From NCBI RefSeq assembly GCF_047511655.1, contig NC_133392.1, forward strand, positions 162,368,542-162,432,541: DNA of 64,000 bases. Direction: 5' to 3'. This DNA is from Castor canadensis (taxonomy: Eukaryota > Chordata > Mammalia > Rodentia > Castoridae). How positions within the stretch are numbered: position 1 is the stretch's first letter; each line of letters begins with the position of its first letter. Positions 1 through 32,073 of the stretch are shown here, piece after piece. The position numbers and the translations under genes were made by a program. Below the pieces are notes generated by a model. That model was not told the origin of the DNA. It saw only the letters and a list, made by a program, of their open reading frames with translations, and made no database searches.

Positions 1-34
1 TTGGATAAGAATATTTTATTAAAATTAATGTTTC

Positions 35-250
35 AGCCAGATGCTCGTGGCTAACACCTGTAATACTAACTACTCAGGAAGATTGTGGTTTGAGGTCAGC
101 CCGAGGCAAATAGTTCACAAGACCCTATCTAGGAAATAAAAACCCAGTACAAAACAGGGCTGGTGGGGTGGTTCAAGTAGTAGAGCACCTGTTTAGCAAG
201 TGTGAGGCCCTGAGTTCAAACCAGTACTGCAAAAAAAAAAAAAAAAAAAA
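35..250 (+). repeat. Composite SINE (B1/7SL-like + tRNA-like)
   Basis: Reference copy for this window. The left half is 7SL/B1-like (GTGGCTAACACCTGTAATAC, ACTACTCAGGA). The right half is tRNA-derived (GGGCTGGTGGGGTGGTTCAA A-box region, GAGTTCAAACC B-box region). It ends in a long A tail. Orientations given below follow this strand. Confidence 0.9.
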
Positions 251-259
251 ACCCCGACC

Positions 260-1350
260 ATTTCATTTTACATTAAAGGCCACTGGGAATTAGAAATGAA
301 TGTGTAGCTTATACTGTGTTTGCTTTGGTGGAAAGCATGAGGTTTGGGAGCGGGACTGGCTAGAAGAGATATATAAGCTGCGGTAAACACAGCAAAGGTT
401 AGTGTGTTAATGAGGAAGTCATTTTGAGATGTTTCCTCTATAGGTAGAGAAACTACCAAGTACCTGCAGTAAGAAGAAAACAGTCTTCATAGCCCATCAC
501 ATCTGTGCAATGAGTACTGGTCCAAATGAGTGATAGGAAGCAGGCTGTACAGGAAGTGAGATTATTTTTTTTGGGTCCTTTGATCATCACCAGCCAGTTA
601 CAGATTATTTTAGGGAGCCCAGCCTGGTGGTAGCTGAGTTGGAATCTAGGTTTTGTCTCGTAGTGGTAGTTTTCAACTAGTCTGTGAGTCCATTTGCTCG
701 TGTCAACTATGTGGACAATCAGTGGGACCTGTGGTGGGGGTATGATGTTCTGAGACCACTGCCTTCACAGAGCAGCCCTGGGGGAACCACAGTGCTTGGA
801 CTCTTAAATGGTGCAATCACAGATTCTGTGAATCAGCTCTTCAGGTAGACATTGGGCTGTCATGCCTCTAGATTTTGCCATGGTTCTTAAGGACAGGGAG
901 CATGCCTTTTTACCACCGTGTGCCCTGTTCCATAAAGATGCTTAGTAAACAAGAGCAAAGCAAGTAAATAGGTGTTTGTAGGTCTGGGGCTCACCCTGAC
1001 ACTAGCTTCATCAGGAAGCCAGCGGGCTATACTGTTCCCACTGTACAGAAGATGCTCAGGGTAGGCGGGGTTTAAGGACTCAAGGCTATTGAGCAAGAAG
1101 CTAGACACATTCAGGAGGAACTTGGGTGTTGGCTGATCCTCAGTCGGCTTCTGGTTCCTATCTATTGGGGAGGCCTGCAGGACTTAATCAGTTTTGAAAG
1201 GACCATACTTGATGCAGACTGTTCACCACGAGTAAGTCATCACTGCCTGATGAGACCACCTTTCACCACGTTAACAAAAGCACTCATCCATTCTGTTTGC
1301 ATGGATGCTCTGGTGCTCTGCTCCACCTTACTTTGTTTGTTTGTTTCCTT
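260..1350. other. Upstream/intronic stretch, nothing recognised
   Basis: Unique-looking, average composition. No splice-bounded reading frame, RNA gene or repeat could be supported. Confidence 0.6.
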
Positions 1351-1352
1351 TA

Positions 1353-1553
1353 GTGCTACCAGAGTTTGAATTCAGGGCTTCACATTTGCTAGGTAGGCAC
1401 TCTACCATTTGAGTCAGTCCACCAACCCTTTTTTGTTGGCTATTTTCAAGACAGGGTCTCTTGAACTATTTGCCCAGGCTGGCTTTGAACCGAGATCCTC
1501 TTAATCTCTGCTGAGTAGCTAGGATTATAGATGTAAGCCACTGGTACCCGGTT
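1353..1553 (-). repeat. Composite SINE
   Basis: Reverse-oriented copy, from TTTGAATTCAGGGCTTCAC to GTAAGCCACTGGTACCCGG. Confidence 0.88.
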
Positions 1554-1882
1554 CTAATTTTTTTCAATTTTTTCAATTAAAGGAACTCTTTAGTCTCAAG
1601 AAAAGTACACAATTATTGTACATTATTTCTGTTTTCCCAAAACACATGAGCCACTGGCACCTAATTCTGACCACTTTTGAAATCATACCATATGGTAAAG
1701 AAGTTAGGAATACTGGAAGGAAAGCTGGGCTCTGGGTTCAGAGTCATGAGATTCCTCAAGGTGAGCTATGATTTGTGGGGAGAGGGGCTAATAGAAGATG
1801 TGGGTGCTTTGGCCAGGAGGAGAAAGGACTGAAAAGAACATTCTTGAATATCAGTTTTAGTCACTTTTTAAACATAGATATA

Positions 1883-1980
1883 GGGCCGGCTGGAGTGGCT
1901 CCAGTGGTAGAGTGCCTGCCTTGTAAGCATGAGACCCTGAGTTCAAACCCCAGTACTGCCCCCACAAAAAACAAACAACA
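1883..1980 (+). repeat. tRNA-like SINE monomer (ID-like half)
   Basis: GGAGTGGCTCCAGTGGTAGA through GAGTTCAAACCCCAGTACTG, with an A-rich tail and no B1-like half. Confidence 0.85.
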
Positions 1981-2064
1981 CCAAAACATCATAAATATAT
2001 AAGTCCCAAGGTTTGCCATCTAGATGTTCAAACAAATTTGGGATTGAATCCTTATCAAAACCAA

Positions 2065-2254
2065 CTCCCTGGGCATGGTGGCACACCTGTAATCCCAGCA
2101 CTCTGGTTGAGGCAGGAGGGTCTGGAGTTCATAGTCTCAAAAAAAAAAAAGAAATCAAAAAGCCCAAACCAAGCTAGGGTAATAAATGGCTCAAGTAGTA
2201 CAGCGCCTATCCAGCAAGAGTGACCCCTTGAATTCTAACTCTAGTACTAGAGTT
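2065..2254 (+). repeat. Composite SINE, diverged
   Basis: A B1-like half (GGGCATGGTGGCACACCTGT) with its own A tail is followed by a degraded ID-like half. Confidence 0.78.
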
Positions 2255-2263
2255 TTTTATTTG

Positions 2264-2483
2264 TTTTTTTATGGTGCTGGGGTTTGAACTTAGGACCTCC
2301 CCACTGGCTAGGCAGGCATTCTGTCACTTGCACCACTCCACCAACCCTGGTTTTTTTGTGTGTGTTGGGTAATTTTGAGACAGGGTCTCTCGAACTATTT
2401 GCCTGGGCTGGCTTCGAACCACAATCTTCCTGATTTCTGCCTCTTGAGTAAATAGGACAGGCATGAGCCACCTGTACCAGTTT
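2264..2483 (-). repeat. Composite SINE
   Basis: Directly abuts the preceding + strand copy, forming an inverted SINE pair. Confidence 0.88.
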
Positions 2484-2635
2484 TATTTAATCTCCCTCTT
2501 TCTTCCCTCCTTCCTTACTTCCTTGAAGTGTTTTAAAGCAAATCCCCAAATCCTGTCATTCCTCTTGTGTTAAGTATTTATATAACAGTTAAGAGCTCAG
2601 GTCCGTTAAGACATGTAGCAAAAGAACTAAAGTCT

Positions 2636-2909
2636 TTGGCTACTCAGGAGGCTCACCGTTCAGGCCAGCCCTGGGCAGTAAGCTAATAAGACCCCATCTC
2701 AGCAAACATGCTGGGCTTGGTGGTTTACATCTGTGGTCCCAGCTATGTGGGAGGCATAGGTAGGATGATTTAAGTCCAGGAAGGTCCTGGGCAAATGCAG
2801 GAAACCATATCTGAAAAATAACCTAAAACAAAAAGAGCTAAAGGTATAGTTCAGGTGGTAGAGAGGGAGATCCTGGGTTCAAACCCCGGTACCATTAAAA
2901 AAAAAAAAG
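2636..2909 (+). repeat. Truncated SINE followed by composite SINE
   Basis: A short B1-like fragment (GGCTACTCAGGAGG) precedes a second copy, which ends CCTGGGTTCAAACCCCGGTA and an A tail. Confidence 0.75.
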
Positions 2910-3036
2910 AGAACCACAGTTTAGTCTTTCCTCTTGTCTGATAGAGCATCTTCTTGATTTGTCTCTTTTTAAAAGTTTATACATTTGTATTTTGAATCAA
3001 GATCCAAAGCCCCTGGTATTTTAAAGAGTGATAAAA

Positions 3037-3150
3037 AAAAATTGAGACAGATTTTCTTTGTGTAGCCCAGGCTGGCCTTGTACTTGTGGTCTTCCTACCT
3101 CAGCCTTCCAAGTGCTGGGATTACAGATCTATGACACCATGCCTGGCTTA
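3037..3150 (-). repeat. B1-like SINE monomer
   Basis: TAGCCCAGGCTGGCCTTGTA ... GCTGGGATTACAGATC on this strand; the copy itself is on the minus strand. Confidence 0.85.
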
Positions 3151-4255
3151 GAAAGTGATTTTTTAATGGAAAATTGAAACAGATGCAAAAATTGTCAACT
3201 GCTGCAAGGAACTCTTTCAGTAAACTAAAGCCATTATCAGCTAATGGCTGATTTGTTTTATACATACGCCCTCCCACCTATTTCAATTTATTGGTTGTTT
3301 TGAAGCGAATTTTAGAGATATTTTGTTAAGTATTTGGTGTGTACCTTTAAGCATGAAGACCCATTAAATAAATATGATTCTGCACTCACACAGGCAGTGT
3401 ATCAGCAGCTCCCTCATGTTGTGACAGCCTGTCTGCTTTCAGGTGGTTTGCTTGGACTTGGCTTCACGGTCAGATGGAATGTATTTCAAGGAAGGTCTGC
3501 ATTCCAGTTGGCCTCTTAACTGTCTTAATTCATAGCCCCCTCCCCATTTGTCATGAAGTTTTTGTTAAAAGACAAACCAACCCCTGCCCCCAGGTTTGTC
3601 CTGGAGTGTTCCATAGGGTCTGTGTACTGTCATGATCTCTTGTGTCATGGAACACATACCTCTTGTGTGCTTTTACAGGTTTGTTCAGATTCATGATTTG
3701 CTGACAGGACCCTTCATAGGTACGAAGGCACTGTTGTAGTCTTAAAAGCATGATTTTGAAAATTGCCACCATTGTAAATAGCATCTCAAATAAGGACAGC
3801 ATCTGATTTCCACTAACTTGTCAGTCACCAACTTGAGGTTGCTCTGTTGGGGGTGGGGGGCTTCATAGCTTAATCCATGAAAAGTTTAGGGGTACTTTCA
3901 GAGTGACTGTCTCATTGAATCTGACATAGAGACACAGTTCCATTTTGTGGTAACCAGACCAGAGTGAAAGTGATTCAGTGAGAGTTATATTTGCATGTCA
4001 CAGAACCAGAACCTGAAGTGGTTTTTCTTTGCATGTAGAGTGAGTGGTGGTGGCTCTGGGGCACTTCACTCATAGGGTCAGATTGAAGGGATATGGTGCT
4101 CTGTGTTTGTCATGAGGTGGTGGGACTGTCACCTGGAGCACATTCACTGAATATGCAAGATACTCCAATAAAAGAATTATGCTGACTCTTCACTCACAGA
4201 GTTGTTGCAGTGCCTACAATAGGGGCAGGTCACTTCAATATGTGCCTTTTTCCCT
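3151..4255. other. Upstream/intronic stretch, nothing recognised
   Basis: No repeat of the window's main families and no coding signal seen. Confidence 0.55.
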
Positions 4256-4330
4256 TCCATGCTGGGTTCAAACCCAAGGCCTCTCATGTGCTAGGCAGGC
4301 ACTCCATCATTGAGTTTTGTCCTCCACCCC
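4256..4330 (-). repeat. ID-like SINE monomer
   Basis: GCTGGGTTCAAACCCAAGGC and TAGGCAGGCACTCCATCA, without a B1-like half. Confidence 0.75.
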
Positions 4331-4898
4331 ATCCTTCTAAGTGCTTTACATTTCTATGGAACATGTTTCCAACACACAAGCTTTAAATAAAAGCGAGTGG
4401 CTAATGTGGGTCATGAACAGACGCGAGGCCTCAGCAGGCCCTGTCTTAGTGGATTAGTCTTGAAATTGCGACCTCAGCATGCCCAGAGCTTACCTAGGTG
4501 TACACTGAAAAGCAGAGCCCTGGCTGGCACACTTGGTGGTGGGGCTTCCCTGGCAGGCTGTGAAGATTAAATGTAAGTAAGACTTTTCAACATACACTCA
4601 TGTTTTTGCTTTCAAAAGTAGTATAAGCAGCATTGCCATAGGGATATTGAATAGAAAACCATGACAAACAATTCTAACAAAAATGTTATTAGTCTTTTTT
4701 TTTTTTTTTTTTTTTTGGTGGGACCTGTGTTGAACTCAAGCATGTTTGTTTTCTTAAATAACTAAGCTTACTATACTCAAACTCACATTCTGCTTTTCAC
4801 TTAATATTAGAAGTATTTCCCTAAATTATTATATTGTTTTCATTATTGTTCTTAGTGACAGTTTATGCTTCATTCAGCCACTATAAAAGTTAACACTA

Positions 4899-5115
4899 GC
4901 TGGGTACTGGTGGCTCATACCTGTAATCCTAGCTACTGGGGAAGCAGAGATTAGAAGTATAAAGGTTCAAAGCTAGCCTGGGAAAATAGTTCAAAAGACC
5001 CTATTTCAGAAGTACCCACAAAAAAGGTTGGAGGAGTTGCTCAAGCGGTAAAGCTCCTCCCTAGCAAGTGTGAGGCCCTGAGTTCAAAGTCTACTACTAC
5101 CAAAAAAAAAAAAAA
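4899..5115 (+). repeat. Composite SINE
   Basis: Both halves present, with an A tail at about 5101-5114. Confidence 0.88.
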
Positions 5116-5168
5116 GTTAACATTTGCTTTTTGTAAAACCTTAAAAGTGTAGAGAGAAGAATGTAAAT

Positions 5169-5391
5169 GCTGGCTGGATGCCGGTGGCTCATGCCTGTAG
5201 TCTTAGATCCTTGGGAGGTTGAGATCAGGAGGATCATAGTTCAAGGTCAGTTTGGGAAAATATTTTGAGAGACCCCCAACTCCAACATAACTGAGCAGTA
5301 TATACTGGAGGAGTGGCTCAAGAGATAGAGCACCTGCTCTTGTAAGCATAAAGCCCTGAGTTGAAGCCTGAATTCCACAAAAAAAAAAAAG
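5169..5391 (+). repeat. Composite SINE
   Basis: Second + strand copy about 55 bp after the previous one. The right half includes AGAGCACCTGCTCTTGTAAG. Confidence 0.87.
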
Positions 5392-5869
5392 TAAATACTT
5401 TTTGGCTTCAGGGCCCAGAAAATCTGTTAACTTTTGGGGCAGGTGGTCAGTAAGCCATACCTATAGAAAACAGGAAGAGGAGAAATTGTCCTGCTTTTCT
5501 CTGTCATTGTCTAAAAAGCAGTCACACTACCAACATCACTGTTTGTCCTCTTTATACACAGAGAAAGGCTTTAATGTGCTACTCCATGCCTTGTTTGTTT
5601 CATCTGTCATTTCTTCACAGGAAAGTTGAACTTGAGTGTTAGAGAACTTTTGAGTTTCTGGGAAGCGGAACATCGTCTGCTTCCTTCACATTCAGCTCTG
5701 TATTTGTAGCAGTACTCTGTGCATGTGCGCATGTGCTGTCCAGCTGCTACCATCCTGTCCAGCAGCTGGGCTGTACCTGCAGATGACCTAATTATTGTCC
5801 TGAGTAGTAGAAGTCCATGCACAAAATCCTTCCTTAGATTTAATCTTAGAATTCTTCTTAAACTTTAAA

Positions 5870-6030
5870 GCTGAGCTTGATGGAGAACATTGTAATCCCA
5901 GCCACTCAGGTGGCAGCGGCAGGAGGATCTCAAGTTCAAGGCCAGTGTGGGCAAAAGTAAGGCACTCTATCTCAAAATTAAAAGGGCAGAGGGCATAGCT
6001 CAAGTCTGGTCTCAGTCCCCAGTACAGGGG
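5870..6030 (+). repeat. Composite SINE, degraded right half
   Basis: TGTAATCCCAGCCACTCAGG is clear. The ID-like half is shortened. Confidence 0.7.
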
Positions 6031-6513
6031 GTAGGGTCCAAAAGCAGACTAGTGACAAAGAGAGATGTGTTTCTACTGCCAGCACTTAGGCTTCTCTTTC
6101 TCACTGACTCATACGTGAATTACATGGTCTTATAGTAATCTTACCTTTATTGCCAGTGGAAAATTAAAAAAAAACATTTACAAGCACAGATTTTAAGTCT
6201 CTTAACACACTTATATGGGCACTGATTGTAGAAGAAGTTGTAATCAAAAGGCAATGCTAGTATTTCTGCTGTTCACTAGTGAAAGCAATAGATATGGTTT
6301 TCTTCTCTTTGCTTTGAAGATTAAAATCACCAAATACTGGTGTTAATACTTGGGAAGTTTTGAGAGGTCACTGAATTAAATGGCAGCTCTCATTTTAAAA
6401 ATAATTAGGTTTTTAGTAAGTTCATTTGTCTAGGCTTAAGTAATGCAGTCAGGTGGTTGTCATGTACATGCTCTTCTGTGAGATGTGAAAAGTGTAACTA
6501 AAAGAAAGATTTT

Positions 6514-6613
6514 GAGACCCCCTTTCCTGGAGGGCTTCTCCCCCCAACTCTGGGGACGACTCTATTCTCCCACTTTATACTTTTCTATCTCAATAAACTC
6601 GCCTGCTTTACAA
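6514..6613 (+). repeat. LTR fragment (endogenous retrovirus-like)
   Basis: CTTTATACTTTTCTATCTC followed by AATAAA (6592-6597) and ACTCGCCTGCTTTAC resembles the promoter/poly(A) part of a retroviral LTR. No internal retroviral sequence or second LTR is seen. The family is not assigned. Confidence 0.55.
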
Positions 6614-6674
6614 AAATGAATGGAAGGAAGGGAAGGAGGCAGGGAAGGAATTAATTCAAAAAATGGAGAACTGA

Positions 6675-6886
6675 GGCCAGGCATGGGTGGCTAACACCTG
6701 TAATCCTAGCTACTCAGGAGGCAGAGAGTAGGAGGATTGTGGCTTGAAGCCAGCCTGGGCAAATAGTCTGGGAGACCCTATCTCAAAAAATCCTTCACGG
6801 AAAAGGGCTGGTGGAGTGGCTCAAGGGGTAGACCCTGAGTTCAAGCCCCAGTACTGCAAAAGAATAAATAAATAAATAAACAATAA
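6675..6886 (+). repeat. Composite SINE
   Basis: Full copy with an (AATA)n tail. Confidence 0.9.
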
Positions 6887-6889
6887 ATG

Positions 6890-7021
6890 AGCTGAGTGCA
6901 GTGGCCTATGCTTGAAATCCCAGGATTTGGGAAGTAGAGATCAGAGGATTGAGGTTCAAGATGAGGCCAGGCCAGCCTTGGGAAAAAGTTAGTGAAGTCC
7001 TATTTCAACAAATTAGCTGAA
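6890..7021 (+). repeat. B1-like SINE fragment
   Basis: GAGCTGAGTGCAGTGGCCTA ... CCAGCCTTGGGAAAAAGTTA; interrupted by the next copy. Confidence 0.72.
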
Positions 7022-7216
7022 GGCCGGGCACCAGTGGCTCACGCCTGTAATCCTAGCTACTCAGGAGGCAGAGATCAGGAGGATTGCAGCTCAAAGCCAG
7101 TCCAGGAAATAGTTTGTGAGATTCCATCTTGAGAAACTCTTCACAAAAAACATAGGGCTGGTGGAGTGGCTGAAGGTGTACACCCTGAGTCCAAGCCCCA
7201 ATACTAAAAAAAAGGA
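7022..7216 (+). repeat. Composite SINE
   Basis: Full copy inserted after the preceding fragment. Confidence 0.9.
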
Positions 7217-7219
7217 AAA

Positions 7220-7385
7220 AAAAATCTGCGTCTGTGGTCCCAGCTGTATAGGAGGCCATAAGTAGGTGGATCCCAGAATGCAAGACCCTGTGTGAAAAGT
7301 AATCTAAAAAGGCAAAAAGAGCTAGAGGTGTGGTTCAAGTGGCAAGAGCAAGCTAAGGCTGGAGTACCACCAAAACCAAAAAAAA
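7220..7385 (+). repeat. Composite SINE, left-truncated
   Basis: Continues a run of + strand copies from 6675. The right half reads GAGGTGTGGTTCAAGTGGCA. Confidence 0.72.
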
Positions 7386-7447
7386 GCTTCATTTCAGAAG
7401 TTACATCCATCTAACACTGGAATTCAGGCTTTTAAGAATAACTTCTC

Positions 7448-7650
7448 AGCCAGGCACTGGTGGCCGTACCTGTAATCCTAGTTTCTTGGAAACTGAAATC
7501 AGGAGGATTGAGGTTCAAGGCCAGCCTGGGCAAGTAATAGAGAGACCCCCATCTCTAAAATAATCAGAGCAAAGTGGACTGAAGGTATGGCTCAAGTGGT
7601 AGGGCACATGAAGCTGTGTTCAAATCCCAGTCCCACCGAAAGAAAGAATA
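7448..7650 (+). repeat. Composite SINE
   Basis: GCCAGGCACTGGTGGCCGTA ... GTGTTCAAATCCCAGTCCCA. Confidence 0.87.
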
Positions 7651-7712
7651 GCCTCTCCCCATCCCCTACCCCCAGCATAATCACAACAACTCACTTTTAT
7701 TTTCACTCTAAG

Positions 7713-7962
7713 CTTTTTTTTTTTTTTTTTAATTTAGTGGGACTGGAGTTTGAACTCAGGACTTTGTGCTTGCAAAGCAGGCACTCTACCACTTGAGCCA
7801 CACCTCCAGGCCCCACCTTTCTTTTCTTTACTTTTTTTTTTTTAAAACAGGGTCTCAATTTGTAGCCTAGGCTGGCCTTGTACTGGACTGGTGATCCTCC
7901 TGCCTTGGCTTTCCCCTGAGTTCTGGGGTTGCAGGTGTGTGTCATGATGCCCTGACAAGACA
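7713..7962 (-). repeat. Composite SINE
   Basis: Reverse copy with T tail at 7713-7731. The B1-like half reads TAGCCTAGGCTGGCCTTGTA. Confidence 0.87.
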
Positions 7963-7963
7963 C

Positions 7964-8870
7964 AGAATTTTTGAAGCAGTTCAGAAAATTCTTTCTGCTT
8001 ATTTGGTTATTTTTAGACCTGTACTGTAAAAGCTAGGTTAACTTTTTAGTGTTTATGCTGGGATCAGATGTTACTTGTTGACCCTCATGACAACTTTAGG
8101 TGCTACTTCTCCTTACATTAGCTCTGGATGATTAGGTAAGGAGCTTCTTTATAGCCCAGCATGACTCTTTTAACAAGAGGTGCTAGGGTATAGCGACCCC
8201 TAGCTTGGCAAAACTGCCTAACACTTTGACCCTGCACAAGATACAAATTTGGTGAAAGCATTCAGGGCAGACAAATTTGGTGAAAGCATTCAGGGCAGAC
8301 ACACACCATATCTTTCCATGTTTAACATTCTGTGCTATAATATTCGCAAACTGCAGTCTTAGTCTTTATATGCAAAAGAAAAAAACTGTCAACCCACACG
8401 ACCTCCCTTCTTATAGAAAAGGCTGGGTCCATGAGTGTGGTCTCCCTCTTAGGTCCAAGTCCTGACTCATAGGCCTTTCCTGTCAGTTCTGTGAACTCTT
8501 TTTAAGGCCATTGCTAGTGAGTGTGAGGTCACCTTAAACTCCCAGTTTGGATGTTGGACCGTCTCTGGACTTCCAACACTTACTGAGCTCATCCCTGTGT
8601 CCTGCCCAACCTTTAGCAGCAATCAAAGTTTCTTGATGAGTTGGGAGAGACTCCGCTCATCAGTGTGTGTATTAGTAGTCTATAATGTGGGTCATAAAAA
8701 ATAACATTTGGGGACTTTCTGCACAGAAGGAGGTCTAGGAGCTTCAGCAGTGAAACTTGGAGGTCATGCAGGTAACTTTCCCAACATAGGCTTCTGTCTA
8801 AACAAATAAGTACTTTTAATTAAATATTTGACATCTTTTAGCCCTTTGACTTTTACACACAAATTTGTAG
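7964..8870. other. Upstream/intronic stretch; only a 28-bp duplication seen
   Basis: Otherwise unique and non-coding as far as can be read. Confidence 0.55.
8243..8298. repeat. Perfect 28-bp tandem duplication
   Basis: Positions 8243-8270 and 8271-8298 are identical (unit begins ACAAATTTGGTG and ends CAGGGCAG). Confidence 0.97.
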
Positions 8871-9181
8871 GATTGGTACTGGAGTTTGTACTCAGGGCCT
8901 CATGCATGCTAGGCAGGTGCTATCCCCTTTGAACCATGCCTCTAGCCCTTTTTTACTTTAGTTTAATTTTTCAGATAGGGTCTCAAGTTTTTGCCCAGGG
9001 CTGACCTTGGACTGTGATCCTTCTACATACTCCTCTTGCCTAGCTGGGATGACAGGTACAGACCATCATGCCTGGCTTGCTTGTTGAGATGAGGTCTTAC
9101 TGACTTTCTCTGACTGTCCACAATCCTCAATCTCCACCTCCCAAATAGCTGGAATTACAGGTATTAACCACTGTCCCACCT
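8871..9181 (-). repeat. Composite SINE plus extra B1-like monomer
   Basis: An ID-like half, a B1-like half and then a second B1-like piece (GAGATGAGGTCTTACTGACT ... GAATTACAGG), all reverse-oriented. It ends next to the U2 retrocopy. Confidence 0.8.
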
Positions 9182-9203
9182 ATACGGAATTTTTTTTTTT
9201 TTT

Positions 9204-9388
9204 GTGCATCGTTCCTGGAGGCACTGCAATACCAGGTCGATGCGAGGAGTGGACGGAGCAGCTCCTATTCCATCTCCTAGTCCCAAAAATCCATTTAATG
9301 TATTGTCCTAAAGTAGAAGACATACCAGATATTAAACTGATAAGAACAGATGCTACACTTGATCTTAGACAGAAGGCTGAGAAGTGAC
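9204..9388 (-). pseudogene. U2 snRNA retropseudogene (full length)
   Basis: The minus strand reads as U2 from its 5' end (about 9388) to its 3' end (about 9204). It includes TTCTTATCAGTTTAATATCT, the Sm-site region and the terminal CTGGTATTGCAGTGCCTCC. About 10% of positions differ from U2 as I remember it; for example the branch-recognition region GTAGTA reads GTAGCA. A T run at 9191-9203 is an A tail on the copy's strand. Imperfect direct repeats flank it (ACCTATACGGAATTTT and ACCTACATAGAATTTT), so this is an L1-mobilised copy. It has no U2 promoter elements and is very unlikely to be functional. Confidence 0.93.
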
Positions 9389-10301
9389 CTACATAGAATT
9401 TTTGATGATAAACTTGCTACCCTGTATAATTTATTTGGGGGATTGAGGTCCTCACATAAACCATGTTTGCATGTGGTAGCTAATTGTATTAAGTAATTTC
9501 ATATCAGCTTTGTGATGCATTGGTTGTTGTATTTATGACTAAGTTAACACCAAGATCTTCATCAGAAATGCCACCTCCTCCATCTATGACATCTTCTTGG
9601 GAAAAGAAGTCTTCGGTTTAGCAGGATGATCTTACTTCAGTCTGATTTTGGGAACACCCTTGAGTGGGTGATCAGGGCTTGTGAGCCTGATTTAGTCTGC
9701 ACTTAGAAGGACCTAGGTATTGTTTCTGAGCCTTCTGGGATCCCAGGGCCTGTTGGGTGGGAATGGAGGACTGCTGGACACCACCATGTCCTTTTAGGAC
9801 TGCCATACGAACCTCCTGACACCTTTGTGGTCACAGGTTGACAGTTATGGCTTTCTGGTGCTACTTTGCTCAATTGCCCCTATTCTAGATATCAGTGTTG
9901 CATTCCTGGTTACAGGGTACCCAGATCTTTTCACAGAAAGTACTTCCTAATGCAGCTTTCCTTTTCAGCCTGCCATGCTTTCAGCGGCACATTATGATTA
10001 GGCATTTTACCGTCTTGACAGTCGTAATTACAGTTTATTAACCCAGTCCTAGGTGAGTCTTCTACATATTCTGACGGATGCTCAAGTAAAGTTCTCTCTC
10101 GCTTTCTCTCCCTCTCTCTTTTTTTTTGCCCAGGGAGTAAGGGGGAGGGGGGTGCTCTATCACCTGAGCCAAAGCCTCTACCCAAGTTCTCTGATTTATG
10201 AAACCATACATAGTTCACTTTGATTTCCTTGCCTCACCTGCTTCATAAGTTACTCAGCAATTGCTTATTGGTTTTTGTGCATGTTTCTGTTTTTGTTACA
10301 G
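9389..10301. other. Intronic stretch before the GNB1 start exon
   Basis: Nothing recognised apart from a weak ID-like remnant near 10120-10190 and the polypyrimidine tract before the acceptor. Confidence 0.55.
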
Positions 10302-10342
10302 ACCGTGGGTTCTGAGGGCATTGAGAGCACCGAGGCCTGAAA
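10302..10342 (+). other. GNB1: GNB1 5' UTR portion of the start-codon exon
   Basis: A pyrimidine-rich tract ending in TTACAG (AG at 10300-10301) precedes 41 nt of untranslated leader. Upstream non-coding exon(s) and the promoter must lie further 5'. No CpG island or convincing first exon is visible in positions 1-10300, so the GNB1 promoter is probably outside this window. Confidence 0.85.
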
Positions 10343-31089
<20,747 letters not shown>

Positions 31090-31611
31090 CGCTGGTAGGT
31101 AGGGAGCAGCCTCAGTGCCCTTTCCTGAGTGCAGCTGTATGTATCTCCAAGAAGACATGAGGTTTTGATGCATGGTATCTAGATCAAAAAGGATGTGGCA
31201 TTGGTCTGGAATTGCAGCGCATCCAAGGTAACCTTCCTCACCTGTGACCCTGAGGAGCCATGGAAAGGAGGGTATGCTGAGTGTGGGTCTGAGCTCAGAT
31301 TCCCCATTGACCTAAAACTCTGTTCCCAGCAGCAGGTGCATTCCACGGTGACTGGAAGACCATTCCACCCTTGAAGCGTGACAGCGATAGCATATCCTAT
31401 CCAACCGTACTAACGTGGACACCCACACCTCCCCTCAGAACTTCAAAAGGGCAAGATCTTTTTTCCTTCACTTATTGCTGAAACCAAGAGCACAATTCCC
31501 ATTAAGAGAAGGATCTCTGTGCTGTAAACTAAAACAAATTGTGCATTCCTTCTGGGGCCATTGTCTTTGTTTTCTTTTTTGTCTTGGATGAATTTTAAAA
31601 GGAAATACTAC

Positions 31612-31617
31612 AATAAA
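31612..31617 (+). terminator. GNB1: Proximal GNB1 poly(A) signal AATAAA
   Basis: AATAAA in CAATAAAAATG, about 280 nt into the terminal exon. Use of this site would give a short 3' UTR that lacks the pyrimidine minisatellite. Confidence 0.6.
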
Positions 31618-32073
31618 AATGTTAACCAGAGGTAAACCTGAGTGTAATTGTGAGACAGACACGCCTTTTCACTAGTTGATTTGAATTTTAGACCAGTGAT
31701 CCTGTTTTGTGGCATTCATGCAAAGCAAGTTGAGGACTTTGTTTATCTTGTAATCGTTTCTAAGTATCAAGTCGTGTTTGTAGCAGGATTTTGGAAGCAT
31801 TCACATTTCCTTTTTAAGTATATTCTTTTATGCTCAGTAGTTAAGCAGACCTAGAGCCTAGGGTGGGTCTCTGACATTGTCAGTGACACAGTTTAGTCCC
31901 TGACTTCTTATGTTTGTCTCGAGTCGCACATGACTGTTGCACACAGACACAGCGTAGTGGAAGAGAAAGTTCAGTAGCAAAGTAACCAAGCACATGCTGC
32001 GATGGCCACAAATCTTGGTCAGAGTCCTTCGCCTTTGCTGAGCAGTGCTCTCAGACCCGGCATCCTTCCTTCC

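Noticed and set aside
35..250. tRNA genes suggested by A-box and B-box-like motifs in many places
   Set aside because: The motifs belong to the tRNA-derived half of SINEs. No intact cloverleaf or terminator is present.
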